A stretch of DNA of 64,000 nt, taken from the NCBI GenBank assembly GCA_029961685.1, contig JARWKL010000008.1, positions 25,369,119-25,433,118 on the forward strand, written 5' to 3'. This document shows, piece after piece, positions 38,699-51,800 of this stretch. The first letter of the stretch is position 1, and the number at the start of each line of letters is the position of its first letter. Source of the stretch: Aristolochia californica (Eukaryota > Streptophyta > Magnoliopsida > Piperales > Aristolochiaceae). Below the pieces are notes generated by a model, which was given only the letters and a program-made list of their open reading frames with translations, was not told the DNA's origin and searched no databases. A program made the translations under genes and the position numbers.

Positions 38699-40196
38699 AA
38701 TGCAAGTGAAGAAAATTATTTGACGCACTAAAAATGAACCCCAATATTTTGTTATGCCTGTTTGGGAAATTCCACCAGTACAACCCCTAATTGCTTGGTT
38801 GAATTTTGTAGGAAAAATATTTCTAACTGAACTTAACATGTATTAAATGTGGTGGATATGCAGGCCAGAAACTTGTTGAGGATTCAAGTGACCTAATGTT
38901 CTAAAAATTTAAAGGAGTAGAAAAAATTAAATTCTCAAGTTAACGTGTGGTTGGATATTTACCAGAGCCAAACAACACACTTTTTTCCTATCCTTAAAAA
39001 TCACAGATACTTTTTGGAATCATCTCTCTCATCATTTTTGCATTTCCATTTTGGATGTTCAAATTTTTTTTTTTCATATAAAAGCTTGAGTTTTCACTCT
39101 CGCATTTTTTTCGTTAACAAAAAAGATATAAGGCAAATAGATTGAAACAAGATGAAAATTTTAGAGTTTATGTAAGCAAACATTTTTGAAAACTATAATA
39201 GCTGTAAGTAAAGAAAAATATTTCACGCACTTAAAATGAACTCCAAATTTTTGTTATCCATTTTAGGGAAATTCCACTAGTACAACCCCTAATAGCTTGG
39301 TGGAATTTTATGGGAAAGATACTTCTAACTTATCCTAACATGTGGTAAATGTGGTGGATATGGATGCCATAAACATGTTGAGGATGGAAGCGACGTAATG
39401 ATCCAAAAATTTCAAGGACTAGAAAAAATTAAATTCTCAAGTTAACGTGTGGTTGGTTATTTACCAGACCCAAACAACCCTGTATTTGCCTATCCAAAAA
39501 AATCACAGATAGTTTTTGGAATTATCTTACTCAACATTTGTGCTTTTCTATTTTTGATGTTCAATTTTTTTTTTCATATCCAAAATTGAGTTTTCACACC
39601 CATTTTTCTCGTCAGCCAAAAAGATATAAGGCAAAGAGATAGCAACAAAAAGAAAATTTTTGTGTTTATGTACGAATAAAATTTGAAAACTATAATAAAT
39701 GTAAGCGTAGAAAATTATTTCACGTACTAAAAATGAACTCCAAAGTTTTGTTATCCATGTTTGGAAAATTCCATTACTAAAACCCCTAATAGCTTGGTGG
39801 AATTTTATAGGAAAGAGACTTCTACCTGATCCTAACATGTTTTAAATGTGGTGGGTATTCATGCCAGAAACATGTTGAGGATGGAAGTGACCTAATGATC
39901 CATAAATTTCAAGGAGTAGAAAAAAATTAATTCTCTAGTTAACGTGTGGTTGGATATTTACCAAAGCCAAACTACCAACTTTTTGGCAATCCTTAAAAAT
40001 CATAGATACTTTTGGAGTTATCTCTCACAGCATTTGTGCATTTCCATTTTGGATGTTCAAATTTTTTTTTCAGATCCAAACTTGAGTTTTCTCTCTCCCA
40101 TTTTTCTCGTAAACAAAAATGATACAAGGCAAATAGCTCACAACAAAATGAAAATTTTAGAGTTTATGTATGCAAAAAAAATTGAAAAGTATAATA
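38517..40196. repeat. 1.68-kb composite HOR, copy 1 (T1-T2-T3-T4)
   Basis: Units at 38517 (T1, 182 bp), 38699 (T2), 39201 (T3) and 39698 (T4). T1: S2-like head, caagttttaaatgtgc, ending gagaatgcaagtgaag. T2: ttatttgacgcac, ttccaccag, taattgcttggttg, catgtattaaatg, tail cttttttcctatcc and tttttttcgttaac. T3: taagtaaag, cgcacttaaaatg, ccattttaggg, tail ggttggttatttacc, tgtatttgcctatcc and actcaacatttgtgc. T4: ttccattac, gtgggtat, with an S3E tail (atagctcac). T2 and T3 resemble left-domain units while T1 and T4 resemble HOR-domain units, so the repeat is a composite. Confidence 0.87.
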
Positions 40197-41881
40197 AATG
40201 TAAGTGACAAAAATTATTTCACGCACTAAAAATGAACACAAAAGTTTTGTTATCCATGTTTGGAAAAATCGATTAGTACAACCCCTAATAGATTGGTGGA
40301 ATTTTATAGGAAAGCGACTTCTAACTGATCCTCACAAGTTTTAAATGTGCTGGATATGCATGCTAGAAACATGTTGAGAATGCAAGTGAAGAAAATTATT
40401 TGACGCACTAAAAATGAACTCCAATGTTTTGTTATGCATGTTTGAGAAATTCCACCACTACAACCCCTAATTGCTTGCTTGAATTTTATAGGAAAAATAT
40501 TTCTAACTGAACATAACATGTATTAAATGTGGTGGATATGCAGGCCAGAAACTTATTGAGGATTTAAGTGACCTAATGATCTAAAAATTTCAAGGAGTAG
40601 AAAAAATTAAATTCTCAAGTTAACCTGTGGTTGGATATTTACCAGAGCCAAAAAACCCACTTTTTTCCTATCCTTAAAAATCACAGATACTTTTTGGAAT
40701 CATCTCTCTTATTATTTGTGCATTTCCATTTTGGATGTTCAGATTTTTTTTTTTTTGATATAAAAACTTGAGTTTTCTGTCTCACATTTTTTTCGTTAAA
40801 AAAAGATATATAAGGCAAATAGATCGAAACAAAATGAAAATTTTAGTGTTTATGTAAGCAAAAAATTTTGAAAACTATAATAAATGTAAGTAAAGAAAAA
40901 TTATTTCACGCACTTAAAATGAACTCCAAATTTTTGTTATCCATTTTGGGGAAATTCGATCAGTACAACCCCTAATAGCTTGGTGGAATTTTATGGGAAA
41001 GATACTTCTAACTTATCCTAACATGTTTTAAATGTGGTGTATATTGTTGCCATAAACATGTTGAAGATGGAAGGGACCTAATGATCCAAAAATTTCAAGG
41101 AGTAGAAATAATTAAATTCTCAAGTTAACGTGTGGTTGGTTATTTACCTGATCCAAACAACCCAGTATTTGCCTATCCTAAAAAATCACAGATAGTTTTT
41201 GGAATTATCTCACTCAACATTTGTGCTTTTCTATTTTGGATGTTCAAATTTTTTTTTCAGATACAAACTTGATTTTTCACACTCCCATTTTTCTTGTCAA
41301 CAAAAAAGATATAAGGCAAAGAGATCGCAACAAAAAGAAAATTTTAGTGTTTAGGTATGAAAAAAATTTGAAAACTAAAATAAATCTAAGCGAAGAAAAC
41401 TATTTCATGCACTAAAAATGAACTCCAAAGTTTTGTTATCCATGTTTGTGAAATTCCATTACTACAACCCCTAATAGCAAGGTGGAATTTTATAGGAAAG
41501 CGATTTCTAACTGATCCTTACATGTTTCAAATGTGGTGGGTATGCATGCCAGAAACATGTTGAGGATGGAAGTGACCTAATGATCCATAAATTTCAAGGA
41601 GTAGAAAAAATTAAATTCTCTACTTAACGTGTGGTTGGATATTTACCAAAGCCAAACTACCAACTTTTAGCAAATCCTTAAAAATCATAGACACTTTTGG
41701 AATTATCTCTCTCAGCATTTGGCCATTTCCATTTTGGATGTTCAAATTTTTTTTTCATATCCAAACTTGAGTTTTCTCTCTCCCATTTTTCTCGTAAACA
41801 AAAATGATATAAGGCAAATAGCTCGCAACAAAATGAAAATTTTGGAGTTGATGTATGCAAAAAAAATTGAAAACTATAATA
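40197..41881. repeat. 1.68-kb composite HOR, copy 2
   Basis: Units at 40197 (T1), 40379 (T2), 40883 (T3) and 41383 (T4), 1685 bp. All class marks repeat in order. The T2 unit has the longest T-tract I noticed in the window (13 T at about 40744-40756). Confidence 0.88.
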
Positions 41882-43060
41882 AATGTAAGTGAAGAAAATT
41901 ATTTCACGCACTAAAAATGAACGCAAAAGTTTTGTTATCCATGTTTGGAAATTCGATTAGTACAACCCCTAATAGCTTGGTGGAATTTTATAGGAAAGAG
42001 ACTTCTAACTAATCCTAACAAGTTTTAAATGTGCAGGATATGCATGCTAGAAACATGTTGAGAATGCAAGTGAAGAAAATTATTTGACGCACTAAAAATG
42101 AACTCCAATGTTTTGTTATGCCTGTTTGGGAAATTCCACCAGTACAACCCCTAATTGCTTGGTTGAATTTTGTAGGAAAAAGATTTCTAACTGAACTTAA
42201 CATGTATTAAATGTGGTGGATATGTAGGCCAGAAACTTGTTGAGGATTCAAGTGACCAAATGTTCTAAAAATTTCAAGGAGTAGAAAAAATTAAATTCTC
42301 AAGTTAACGTGTGGTTGGATATTTACCACAGCCAAACAACCCACTTTTTGCCTATCCTTAAAAATCATAGATACTTTTTGGAATCATCTTTCTCATCATT
42401 TGTGTATTTCCATTTTGGATGTTCAGATTTTTTTTTTCATATAAAAAATTTAGTTTTCACCCTTGCATTTTTTTCGTTAACAAAAAAGATATAAGGGAAG
42501 TAGATCGAAACAAAATGAAAATTTTAGAGTTTATGTAAGAAATTTTTTTTGAAAACTATAATAAATGTAAGTAAAGCAAAATTATTTCACACACTTAAAA
42601 TGAATTCCAAATTTTTGTTATCCATTTTAGGGAAATTCCACTAGTACAACCCCAAATAGCTTGGTGGAATTTTATGGGAAAGATACTTCCAACTTATCCT
42701 AACATGTTTTAAATGTTGTGGATATTGATGCCATAAACATGTTGAGGATGGAATCGACCTAATGATCCAAAAATTTCGAGTAGAAAAAATTAAATTCTCA
42801 AGTTAACGTGTGCTTGGTTATTTACCAGATCCAAACAACCCTGTATTTGCCTATCCTAAAAAATCACAGATAGTTTCTGGAATTATCTCACTCAACATTT
42901 GTGCTTTTTTATTTTGGATGTTCAAATTTTTTTTTCAGGTCCAAACTTGAGTTTTCACACTCCAATTTTTCTCGTCAACAAAAAAGATAAAAGGCAAAGA
43001 GATCGCAACAAAAAGAAAATTTTAGTGTTTATGGATGAAAAAAATTTGAAAACTATAATA
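41882..43060. repeat. 1.68-kb composite HOR, copy 3 (T4 lost)
   Basis: Units at 41882 (T1, 181 bp), 42063 (T2) and 42564 (T3), 1179 bp. The next unit, at 43061, has a T4 head but is only 182 bp and ends with the T1 junction. About 500 bp, the T4 tail plus T1 head, has therefore been removed between copies 3 and 4. Confidence 0.86.
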
Positions 43061-44741
43061 AATGTAAGCGAAGAAAATTATTTCACGCACTAAAAATGAA
43101 CACCAAAATTTTGTTATCCATGTTTGGGAAATTCCATTACTACAACCCCTAATAGCTTGGTGGAATTTTATAGGAAAGAGACTTCTAACTGATCCTAACA
43201 TGTTTTAAATGTGATGGGTATGCATGCCAGAAACATGTTGAGAATGCAAGTGAAGAAAATTATTTGACGCACTAAAAATGAACTCCAATGTTTTGTTATG
43301 CCTGTTTGGGAAATTCCACCAGTACAACCCCTAATTGCTTGGTTGAATTTTATAGGAAAAACATTTCTAACTGAACTTTACATGTTTTAAATGTGGTGGA
43401 TATACAGGCCAGAAACTTGTTGAGGATTCAAGTGACCTAATGATCTAAAAATTTCAAGGAGTAGAAAATATTAAATTCTCAAGTTAACGTGTGGTTGGAT
43501 ATTTACGAGAGCCAAACAACCCACTTTTTGCCTATCGTTAAAAATCACAGATACTTTTTGTAATCATCTCTCTCATCATTTGTGCATTTCCATTTTGGAT
43601 GTTCAGATTTTCTTTTTTCATATAAAAACTTGAGTTTTCTCCCTTGCATTTTTTTCGTTAACAAAAAAGATATAAGGAAAATATATCGAAACAAAATGAA
43701 AATTTTATACTTTATGTTAGCAAACATTTTTGAAAACTATAATAAATGTAAGTAAAGAAAAATTATTCCACGCACTTAAAATGAACTCCAAATTTTTGTT
43801 ATCCATTTTAGGGAAATTCCACTAGTACAACCCCTAATAGCTTGGTGGAATTGTATGGGAAAGATACTTCTAACTTATCCTAACATGTTTTAAATGTTTT
43901 GGATATGGATGCCATAAACATGTTGAGGATGGAAGCGACCTAATGATCCAAAACTTTCAAGGAGTAGAAAAAATTAAATTCTCAAGTTAACGTGTGGTTG
44001 GTTATTTACCAGATCCAAACAACCATGTATTTGCCTATCCTAAAAAATCATAGATAGTTTTTGGAATTATCTCACTCAACATTTGTTCTTTTCTATTTTG
44101 GATGTTCAAAATTTTTTTTCAAATCCAAACTTGAGTTTTCACACTCCCATTTTTCTCGTCAACAAAAAAGATATAAGGCAAAGAGATCGCAACAAAAAGA
44201 AAATTTTAGTGTTTATGTATGAAAAAAATTTGAAAACTATAATAAATTTAAGTGAAAAAAATTATTTCACGCACTAAAAATGAACAAAGTTTTGTTAGCC
44301 ATGTTTGGGAAATTCCATTACTACGTCCCCTAATAGCTTGGTGGAATTTTATAGGAAATAGACTTCTAACTGATCCTAACATGTTTTAAATGTGGTGGGT
44401 ATGCTTGCCAGAAACATGTTGAGGATGGAACTGACCTAATGATCCATAAATTTCAAGGAGTGGAAAAAAATTAAATTCTCTAGTTAACGTGTGGTTGGAT
44501 ATTTACCTAAGCCAAACTACCAACTTTTTGGCAATCCTTAAAAATCATAGATACTTTTGGAATTATCTCTCTCAGCATTTGTACATTTCCATTTTGGATA
44601 ATCAAATTTTTTTTTCAGATCCAAACTTGAGTTTTCTCTCTCCCATTTTTCTCGTAAACAAAAATGATATAAGGCAAATAGCTCGCAACAAAATGAAAAT
44701 TTTAGAGTTTATGTATGAAAAAATAATTGAAAACTATAATA
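43061..44741. repeat. 1.68-kb composite HOR, copy 4 (T4/T1 hybrid start)
   Basis: Units at 43061 (182-bp T4/T1 hybrid: gcgaag and ttccattactac at the front, gagaatgcaagtgaag at the end), 43243 (T2), 43745 (T3) and 44245 (T4 with S3E tail). The exchange lies between gggtatgc at about 43218 and gagaatgc at about 43240. Confidence 0.86.
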
Positions 44742-46435
44742 AATGCTAGTGAAAAGTTTATTTCACGGACTAAAAATGGACACAAAAGTTTTGTTATCCA
44801 TGTTTGGAAAATTCGATTAGTACAACCCCTAATAGCTTGGTGGAATTTTATAGGAAAGAGACTTCTAACTGATCCTAACAAGTTTTAAATGTGTTGGATA
44901 TGCATGCTAGAAACAAGGTGAGATTGCAAGTGAAGAAAATTATTTGACGCACTAAAAATCAACTCCAATGTTTTGTTATGCATGTTTGGGAAATTCCACC
45001 AGTACAACCCCTAATTGCTTGGTTGAACTTTATAGGAAAAACATTTCTAACTGAACTTAACATGTATTAAATGTGGGGGATATGTAGACGAGAAACATGT
45101 TGAGGATTCAAGTAACCTAATGATCTAAAAATTTCAAGGAGTAGAAAAAATTAAATTCTCAAGTTAATGTGTGGTTGGATATTTACCAGAGCCAAAGAAC
45201 CCACTTTTTGCCTATCCTTAAAAATCACAGACACTTTTTGGAATCAACCCTCTCATCAATTGTGCATTTCCATTTTGGAAGTTCAGATTTTTTTTTCATA
45301 TAAAAACTTGAGTTTTCACCCTTGCATTTTTTTCGTTAACAAAAAAGATATAACGCAAATAGATCGAAACAAAATGAAAATTTTAGAGTTTATGTAAGTA
45401 AAAAATTTTGAAAACTATAATAAATTTAAGTAAAGCAAAATTATTTCACGGACTTAAAATGAACTCCAAATTTTTGTTATCCATTTTAGGGAAATTCCAC
45501 TAGTACAACCCCTAATAGCTTGGTGGAATTTTATGGGAAAGATACTTCAAACTTATCCTAACATGTTTTAAATGTGGAGGATATGGATGCCATAAACATG
45601 TTGAGGATGGAAGCGACCTAATGATCCAAAAATTTGAAGGAGTAGAAAAAATTAAATTCTCTAGTTAAAGTGTGGTTGGTTATTTACCATATCCAAACAA
45701 CCCTGTATTTGCCTATCCTAAAAAATCACAGATAGTTTTTGGAATTTTCTCACTCAACATTTGTACTTTTCTATTTTGGATGTTTAAATTTTTTTTTCAG
45801 ATCCAAACTTGAGTTTTCACACTCCCATTTTTCTCGTCAACAAAAAAGATATAAGGCAAAGAGATCGCAACAAAAAAAAAATTTAGTGTTTATCGATGAA
45901 AAAAATTTGAAAACTATAATAAATGTAAACGAAGAAAATTATTTCACGCACTAAAAATGAACTCCAAAATTTTGTTATCCATGTTTGGGAAATTCCATTA
46001 CTACAACCCCTAATAGCTTGGTGGAATTTTATTGGAAAGAGACTTCTAACTGATCCAAACATGTTTTAAATGTGGTAGATATGCATGCCAGAAACATGTT
46101 GAGGATGCAAGTGACCTAATGATCCATAAATTTCAACGAGAAGAAAAAATTAAATATTTGAGTAAACGTGTGGTTGGATATTTACCAGAGCCAAACAACC
46201 CACTTTTTTACAATTCTTAAAAATCACATATACATTTTAGAATTATCTCTCTCGGCATTTGTGCATTTCCATTTTGGATGTTCAAATTTTTTTGTTTCAG
46301 ATCCAAACTAGAGTTTTCACTCTCATAAACAAAAATGTTTATATCTCGTACACAAAAATGATATAAGGCAAATAGATCGCAACAAACTGAAAATTTTAGA
46401 GTTTATGCATCAAAAAAAATTTGAAAACTATAATA
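44742..46435. repeat. 1.68-kb composite HOR, copy 5 (ends in T4/S1-type unit)
   Basis: Units at 44742 (T1, 181 bp, aaacaaggtgagattgc at its end), 44923 (T2), 45423 (T3) and 45922. The last has a T4 head (ttccattactac) but an S1-type tail (cacttttttacaattc, T-tract-G-TTTCAG, aaactagag) in place of the S3E tail, marking the right end of the amplified block. Near 46321-46365 the usual ctcgtaaacaaaaatgatat motif is present twice, imperfectly. Confidence 0.85.
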
Positions 46436-46928
46436 AATGTTAGAGAAGAAAATTATTTCACGCACTAAAAATGATCACAAAAATATTGTTATCCATGTTT
46501 AGGAAATTCGATTAGTACAACCCTTAATAGCTTGGTGGAATTTTATATGAAAGAGACTTCTAACTGATCCTAACATGTTTTAAATGTGTTGGATATGCAT
46601 GCCAGAAACATGTTGAGAATGCAAGTGACCTAATGATCCAAAAATTTCGAGTAGAAAAAAATAATTTTCAAGTTAACTTGCGGTTGGATATTTACCAGAG
46701 CCAAACAACCCACTTTTTGCATATCCTTAAAAATTACATATACTTTTTGGAATTATCTCTCTCAGCATTTGTTCATTTCAATTTTAGAAGTTCATGTTTT
46801 TTTTCAGATCCAAACTTGAGTTTTCACTCTGCCATATTTCTCATAAACAAAATAGATATAAGGAAAATAGATCGTAACAAAGTGAAAATTTTAGAGTTTA
46901 TGTATGCAAAAAAATGAAAACTATAATA
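46436..46928. repeat. S2-head / S4-tail hybrid unit
   Basis: Head: gatcacaaaaat, ttcgattag. Tail: agaagttcatg, cataaacaaaatagat, aggaaaatag, aacaaagtg. The same hybrid type recurs at 48390, 51883 and 56379, each time followed directly by S1, so it is an established class in this domain. Confidence 0.78.
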
Positions 46929-48887
46929 AATGTAAGTGAAGCAAATTATTTCACGTACTAAAATGAACTCCAAAGTTTTGTAATCCATGTTTGGAAAAAT
47001 CCACTAGTACAACCCCTAATAGCTTGGTGGAATTTTATAGGAAAGAGACTTCCAACTGATTCTAACATGTTTTAAATGTGGTGGATATGCATGCCAGAAA
47101 CATGTTGAGGACGCAAGCGACCTAATGATCCATAAATTTCAAGGAGTAGAAAAAATTAAATTCTCAAGTTAACGTGTGGCTGGATATTTACCTGAGCCAA
47201 ACAACCCACTTTTTTACAATTCTTAAAAATCATCACAGTTACTTTTTAGAATTATCTCTCTCAGCATTTGTGCATTTCCATTTTGGATGTTCAAATTTTT
47301 TTTTTCAAATCCAAACTTGGGTTTTCACTCTCTCCTTTTTTCTCGTAAAAAGAAAAAAGATATAAGGCAAATAGATCAGAACAAAATGAAAATTTTAGAG
47401 TTTATGTATGCAAAAAAATTTGAAAACTATAATAAGTGTAAGTGAAGAAAATTATTTCATGCACTAAAAATGTACACAAAATTTTTGTTATTCATGTTTG
47501 GGAAATTCGATTAGTACAACCCCTAATAGCTTGGTGGATTTTATAGGAAAGAGACTTCTAACTGATCCTAACATGTTTTAAATGAGGTGGATATGCATGC
47601 AAGAAACATGTTGAGAATGAAAGTGACCTAATGATCCAAAAATTTCTATGAGTACAAAAAAATAAATTGTCAAGTTAACTTGTGGTTGGATATTTTACCA
47701 AAGCCAAACAACCCACTTTTTGCCAATCCTTAAAAATCACCAATACTTTTTGGAATTATCTCTCTCAGCATTTTTGCATTTCCATTTTGGAAGTTCAGTT
47801 TTTTTTTCAGATCCAAATTTGAGTTTTCACTCTCCCATTTTTGTCATAAACAAAAAAGATAGAAGGCAAATAGATTGCAACAAAGTGAAAATTTTAGAGT
47901 TCATGTATGAAAAACAATAAGAAAACTATTATAAATGTAAGTGAAGCAAGTTATTTCAAGTACTAAAATGAACTGCAAAGTTTTGTAATCCATGTTTGGG
48001 AAATTCCACTAGTACAACCCCAAATAGCTTGGTGGAATTTTATAGGAAAGAGACTTCCAACTGATCCTAACATATTTAAAACGTGGTCGATATGCATACC
48101 AGAAACATGTTGAGGAAGCAAGTGACCTAGTGATCCAAAAATTTTAAGGAGTAGAAAACCTTAAATTCACTAGTTAACGTGTGGTTGGATATATACCAAA
48201 GCCAAACTACCCACATTTTGCCAATCCTTAAAAATCACAAATACTTTTGGAATTATCTCTCTCAACATTTGTGCATTTCCATTTTGGATGTTCAATTTTT
48301 TTTTCAGATCCAAACTTGAGTTTTCTCTCACCCATTTTTCTCGTAAACAAAAGTGATATAAGGCAAATAGATCGCAGGAAACTATAATAAACGTAAGTGA
48401 AGAAAATTATTTACACACTAAAAATGAAAAAAAAAGTTTTGTTATCCATGTTTGGGAAATTCGATTAGTACAACCCCTAATAGCCTTGTGGAATTTTATA
48501 GGAAAGAGACTCCTAACTGATCCTAACATGTTTTAAATGTGCTGGATAGGATGCCAGAAAAATGTTGAGAATGTAAGTGACCTAATGATCCAAAAATTTC
48601 AAGGAGAAGAAAAAAATAAATTCTCAAGTTAACGTGTGGTGGGATATTTACCAGAGCCAAACAACCCACTTTTTGCCAATACTTAAAAATCACAGATACT
48701 TTTTGGAATTATCTCTCTTAGCAATTTGTGCATTTCCTCTTTGGAAGTTCAGTTTTTTTTTCAGATCCAAACTTGAGTTTTCAATCTCCCATTTTTCTCA
48801 TAAACAAAAAAGATATATGGCAAATCGATCACAACAAAGTGAAAATTCTAGAGTTTATGTGTGAAAAATAATATGAAAACTTTAATA
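46929..48887. repeat. HOR tetramer S1 - S2 - S3E - S2/S4 hybrid
   Basis: Units at 46929, 47435, 47934 and 48390. The S3E unit is only 456 bp: at about 48376 the sequence jumps from atagatcgca to ggaaactataataaacg, losing roughly 43 bp that normally holds caaaatgaaaatttt and the gagtttatgtatgc stretch. The final unit is an S2 head with an S4 tail. Confidence 0.8.
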
Positions 48888-51800
48888 AATGTATGTGAAA
48901 CAAATTATTTCACGCGCTAAAATGAATTCCAAAGTTTATTAATCCATGTTTGGGAAATTCCACTAGTACAACCCCTAATAGCTTGGTGGAATTTTATAGG
49001 AAAGAGACTTCTAACTGATCCTAACATGTTTTAAATGTGGTGGATATGCATGCCAGAAACATGTTGAGGATGGAAGTGACCTAATGATCCATAAATTTCA
49101 AGGAGTAGAAAAAGTTTAATTCTGAAGTTAAAGTGTGGTTGGATATTTACCAGAGCCAAACAACCCACTTTTTTACAATCCTTAAAAATCACAGAAACGT
49201 TTCAGAATTATCTCTCTCAGCATTAATGCATTTCCATTTTGGACGTTCAATTTTTTTTTATTCAGATCCAAACTAGAGTTTTAACTCTCTCCTTTTTTCT
49301 CGTAAACAAAAAAGATATAAGGCAAACAGATCGCAAAAAAATGAAAATTTTAGAGTTTAAGTATGCGAAAAATTTTGAAAACTATAATCAATGTAAGTGA
49401 AGAAAATTATTTCACGCACTAAAAATGAACACAAAAGTTTTATTATCCATGTTTGGGAAATTCGATTAGTACAACCCCTAATAGCTTGGTGGAATTTTTT
49501 AGGAAAGAGACTTCTATTTGATCCTAACATGTTTTAAAAGTGGTGGATATGCATGCCAAAAACATGTTGAGAATGAAAGTGACCTAATGATTCAAAAATT
49601 TCTAGGAGTAAAAAAAAATAAATTCTCAAGTTAACGTGTGGTTGGATATTTACCAGAGGCAAACAACCCACTTTTTGCCAATCCTTAAAAATCACATATA
49701 CTTTTTGGAATTATCTCTCTCAGCATTTGTGCATTTCCATTTTGGAAGTTCATTTTTTTCAGATCCAAATTGAGTTTTCTCTCTCCCATTTTTGTCATAA
49801 ACAAAAAAGATATAAGCCAAATAGATCACAACAAAGTGAAAATTTTAGAGTTTATGAATGCAAACAAATATGAAAACTATAATAAATGTAAGTGAAGCAA
49901 ATTATTTCAAGCACTAAAATGAACACAAAAGTTTTGTTGTCCATGTTTGGGAAATTCGATTAGTACAACCCCTAATAGCTTGGTGGAATTTTATAGGAAA
50001 GAGACTTCTAACTGATCCTAACAAGTTTTAAATGTGGTGGATATGCATGCCAGAAACTTGTTGAGGATGCAAGTGACCTAATGATCCAAAAATTTCAAGG
50101 AGTAGAAAAAACTAAATTCTCTAGTTAAAGAGTGGTTGGATATGTACCAAAGAAAAACTTCCCACTTTTTGCCAAACCTTAAAAATCACAGATAATTTTG
50201 AAATTATCCCTCTTTGCATTTGTGCATTTCCTTTTTGGATGTTCAAATTTATTTTTTTCAGATCTAAACTTGAGTTTTCTCTCTCCCATTTTTCTCGTAA
50301 ACAAAAATGATATAAGGCAAATAGATCGCAACAAAATTAAAATTTTAGAGTGTATGTATGCAAAAAAATTTGAAAACTATAATAAATGTAAGTGAAGAAA
50401 ATTATTTCACGCACTAAAAATGAATAGAAAAGTTTTGTTATCCATGTTTGGAAAATTCGATTAGTACAACCCCTAATAGCTTGGTGGAATTTTACTGGAA
50501 AGAGACTTCTAACTGATCCTCACATGTTTTAAATGTGTTACATATGCATGCTAGAAACATGTTAAGAATGCAGGTGACCTAATGATTTAAAATTTTCAAG
50601 GAGTAGAAAAAAATAAATTCTTAAGTTAACGTGTGGTTGGATATTTACCAGAGCCAAACAACCCACTTTTTGCCAATCCTTAAAAATCACAGACACTTTT
50701 TGGAATTATCTCTCTCAGCATTTGTGCATTTCCATTTTGGATGTTCAGATTTTTTTTTCATATAACAACTTGACTTTTAACTCTCCCATTTTTTTCATAA
50801 ACAAAAAAGATATAAGGCAAATAGATCGAAACTAAATGAAAATTTTAGAGTTTATGTAAGCAAAAAATTTTGAAAACTATTATAAATGTAGTAAAGAAAA
50901 ATTATTTCACGCACTTAAAATGAACTCCAAATTTTTTGTATCCATTTTAGGGAATATCCACTAGTACAACCCGTAATAGCTTAGTGGAATTTTATGGGAA
51001 AGAGACTTTTAACTTATCCTAACATGTTTTAAATGTGGTGGATATGCATGCCATAAACATGTTGAGGATGGAAGCGTCCTAATGATCCAAAAATTTCAAG
51101 GAGTAGAAAAAATTAAATTCGGAAGTTAACGTGTGGTTGGTTATTTACCAGATCCAAACAACCCAGTATTTGCCTATCCTAAAAAATAATAGATACTTTT
51201 TTGAATTATCTCTCTAAGCATTTGTGCTTTCCATTTTGAATGTTCAAATTTTTTTCAGATCAAAACTATAGTTTTCACCCTCCCTTTTTTCTCGTCAACA
51301 AAAACGATATAAGGCAAATAGATCGCAACAAAATGAAAATTTTAGTGTTTATGTATGCTAAAAATTTGAAAACTATAATAAATGTAAGTTAAGAAAATTA
51401 TATCACGCACCAAAAATGGACTACAAAGTTTTGTGATCCATTTTGAGAAATTCCATTACTACAACCCCTAATAACTTGGTGGAATTTTATAGGAAAGAGA
51501 CTTCTAACTGATCCTAACATGTTTTAAATGTGGTGGGTATGCATTGCAAAAAAATGTTGAGGATGCATGTGACCTAATGATCCATAAATTTCAAGGAGTA
51601 GAAAAAATTAAATTCTCAAGTAAACGTGTGGTAAGATATTTACTAGAGCTAAACAATCCACTTTTTTACAATCCTTAAAAACCACAGATACTTTTTAGAA
51701 TTATCTCTTTCCGCATTTGTGCATTTCCAATTTGGATGTTCAAATTTTTTTATTTCAGATCCAAATTTGAGTTTTCACTCTCTCCTTTTTTCTCGTAAAT

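Noticed and set aside
38517..46435. Regularly spaced repeats suggesting a CRISPR array
   Set aside because: The repeats are contiguous 500-bp units with no unique spacers and no adjacent cas genes; the DNA is eukaryotic-type satellite.
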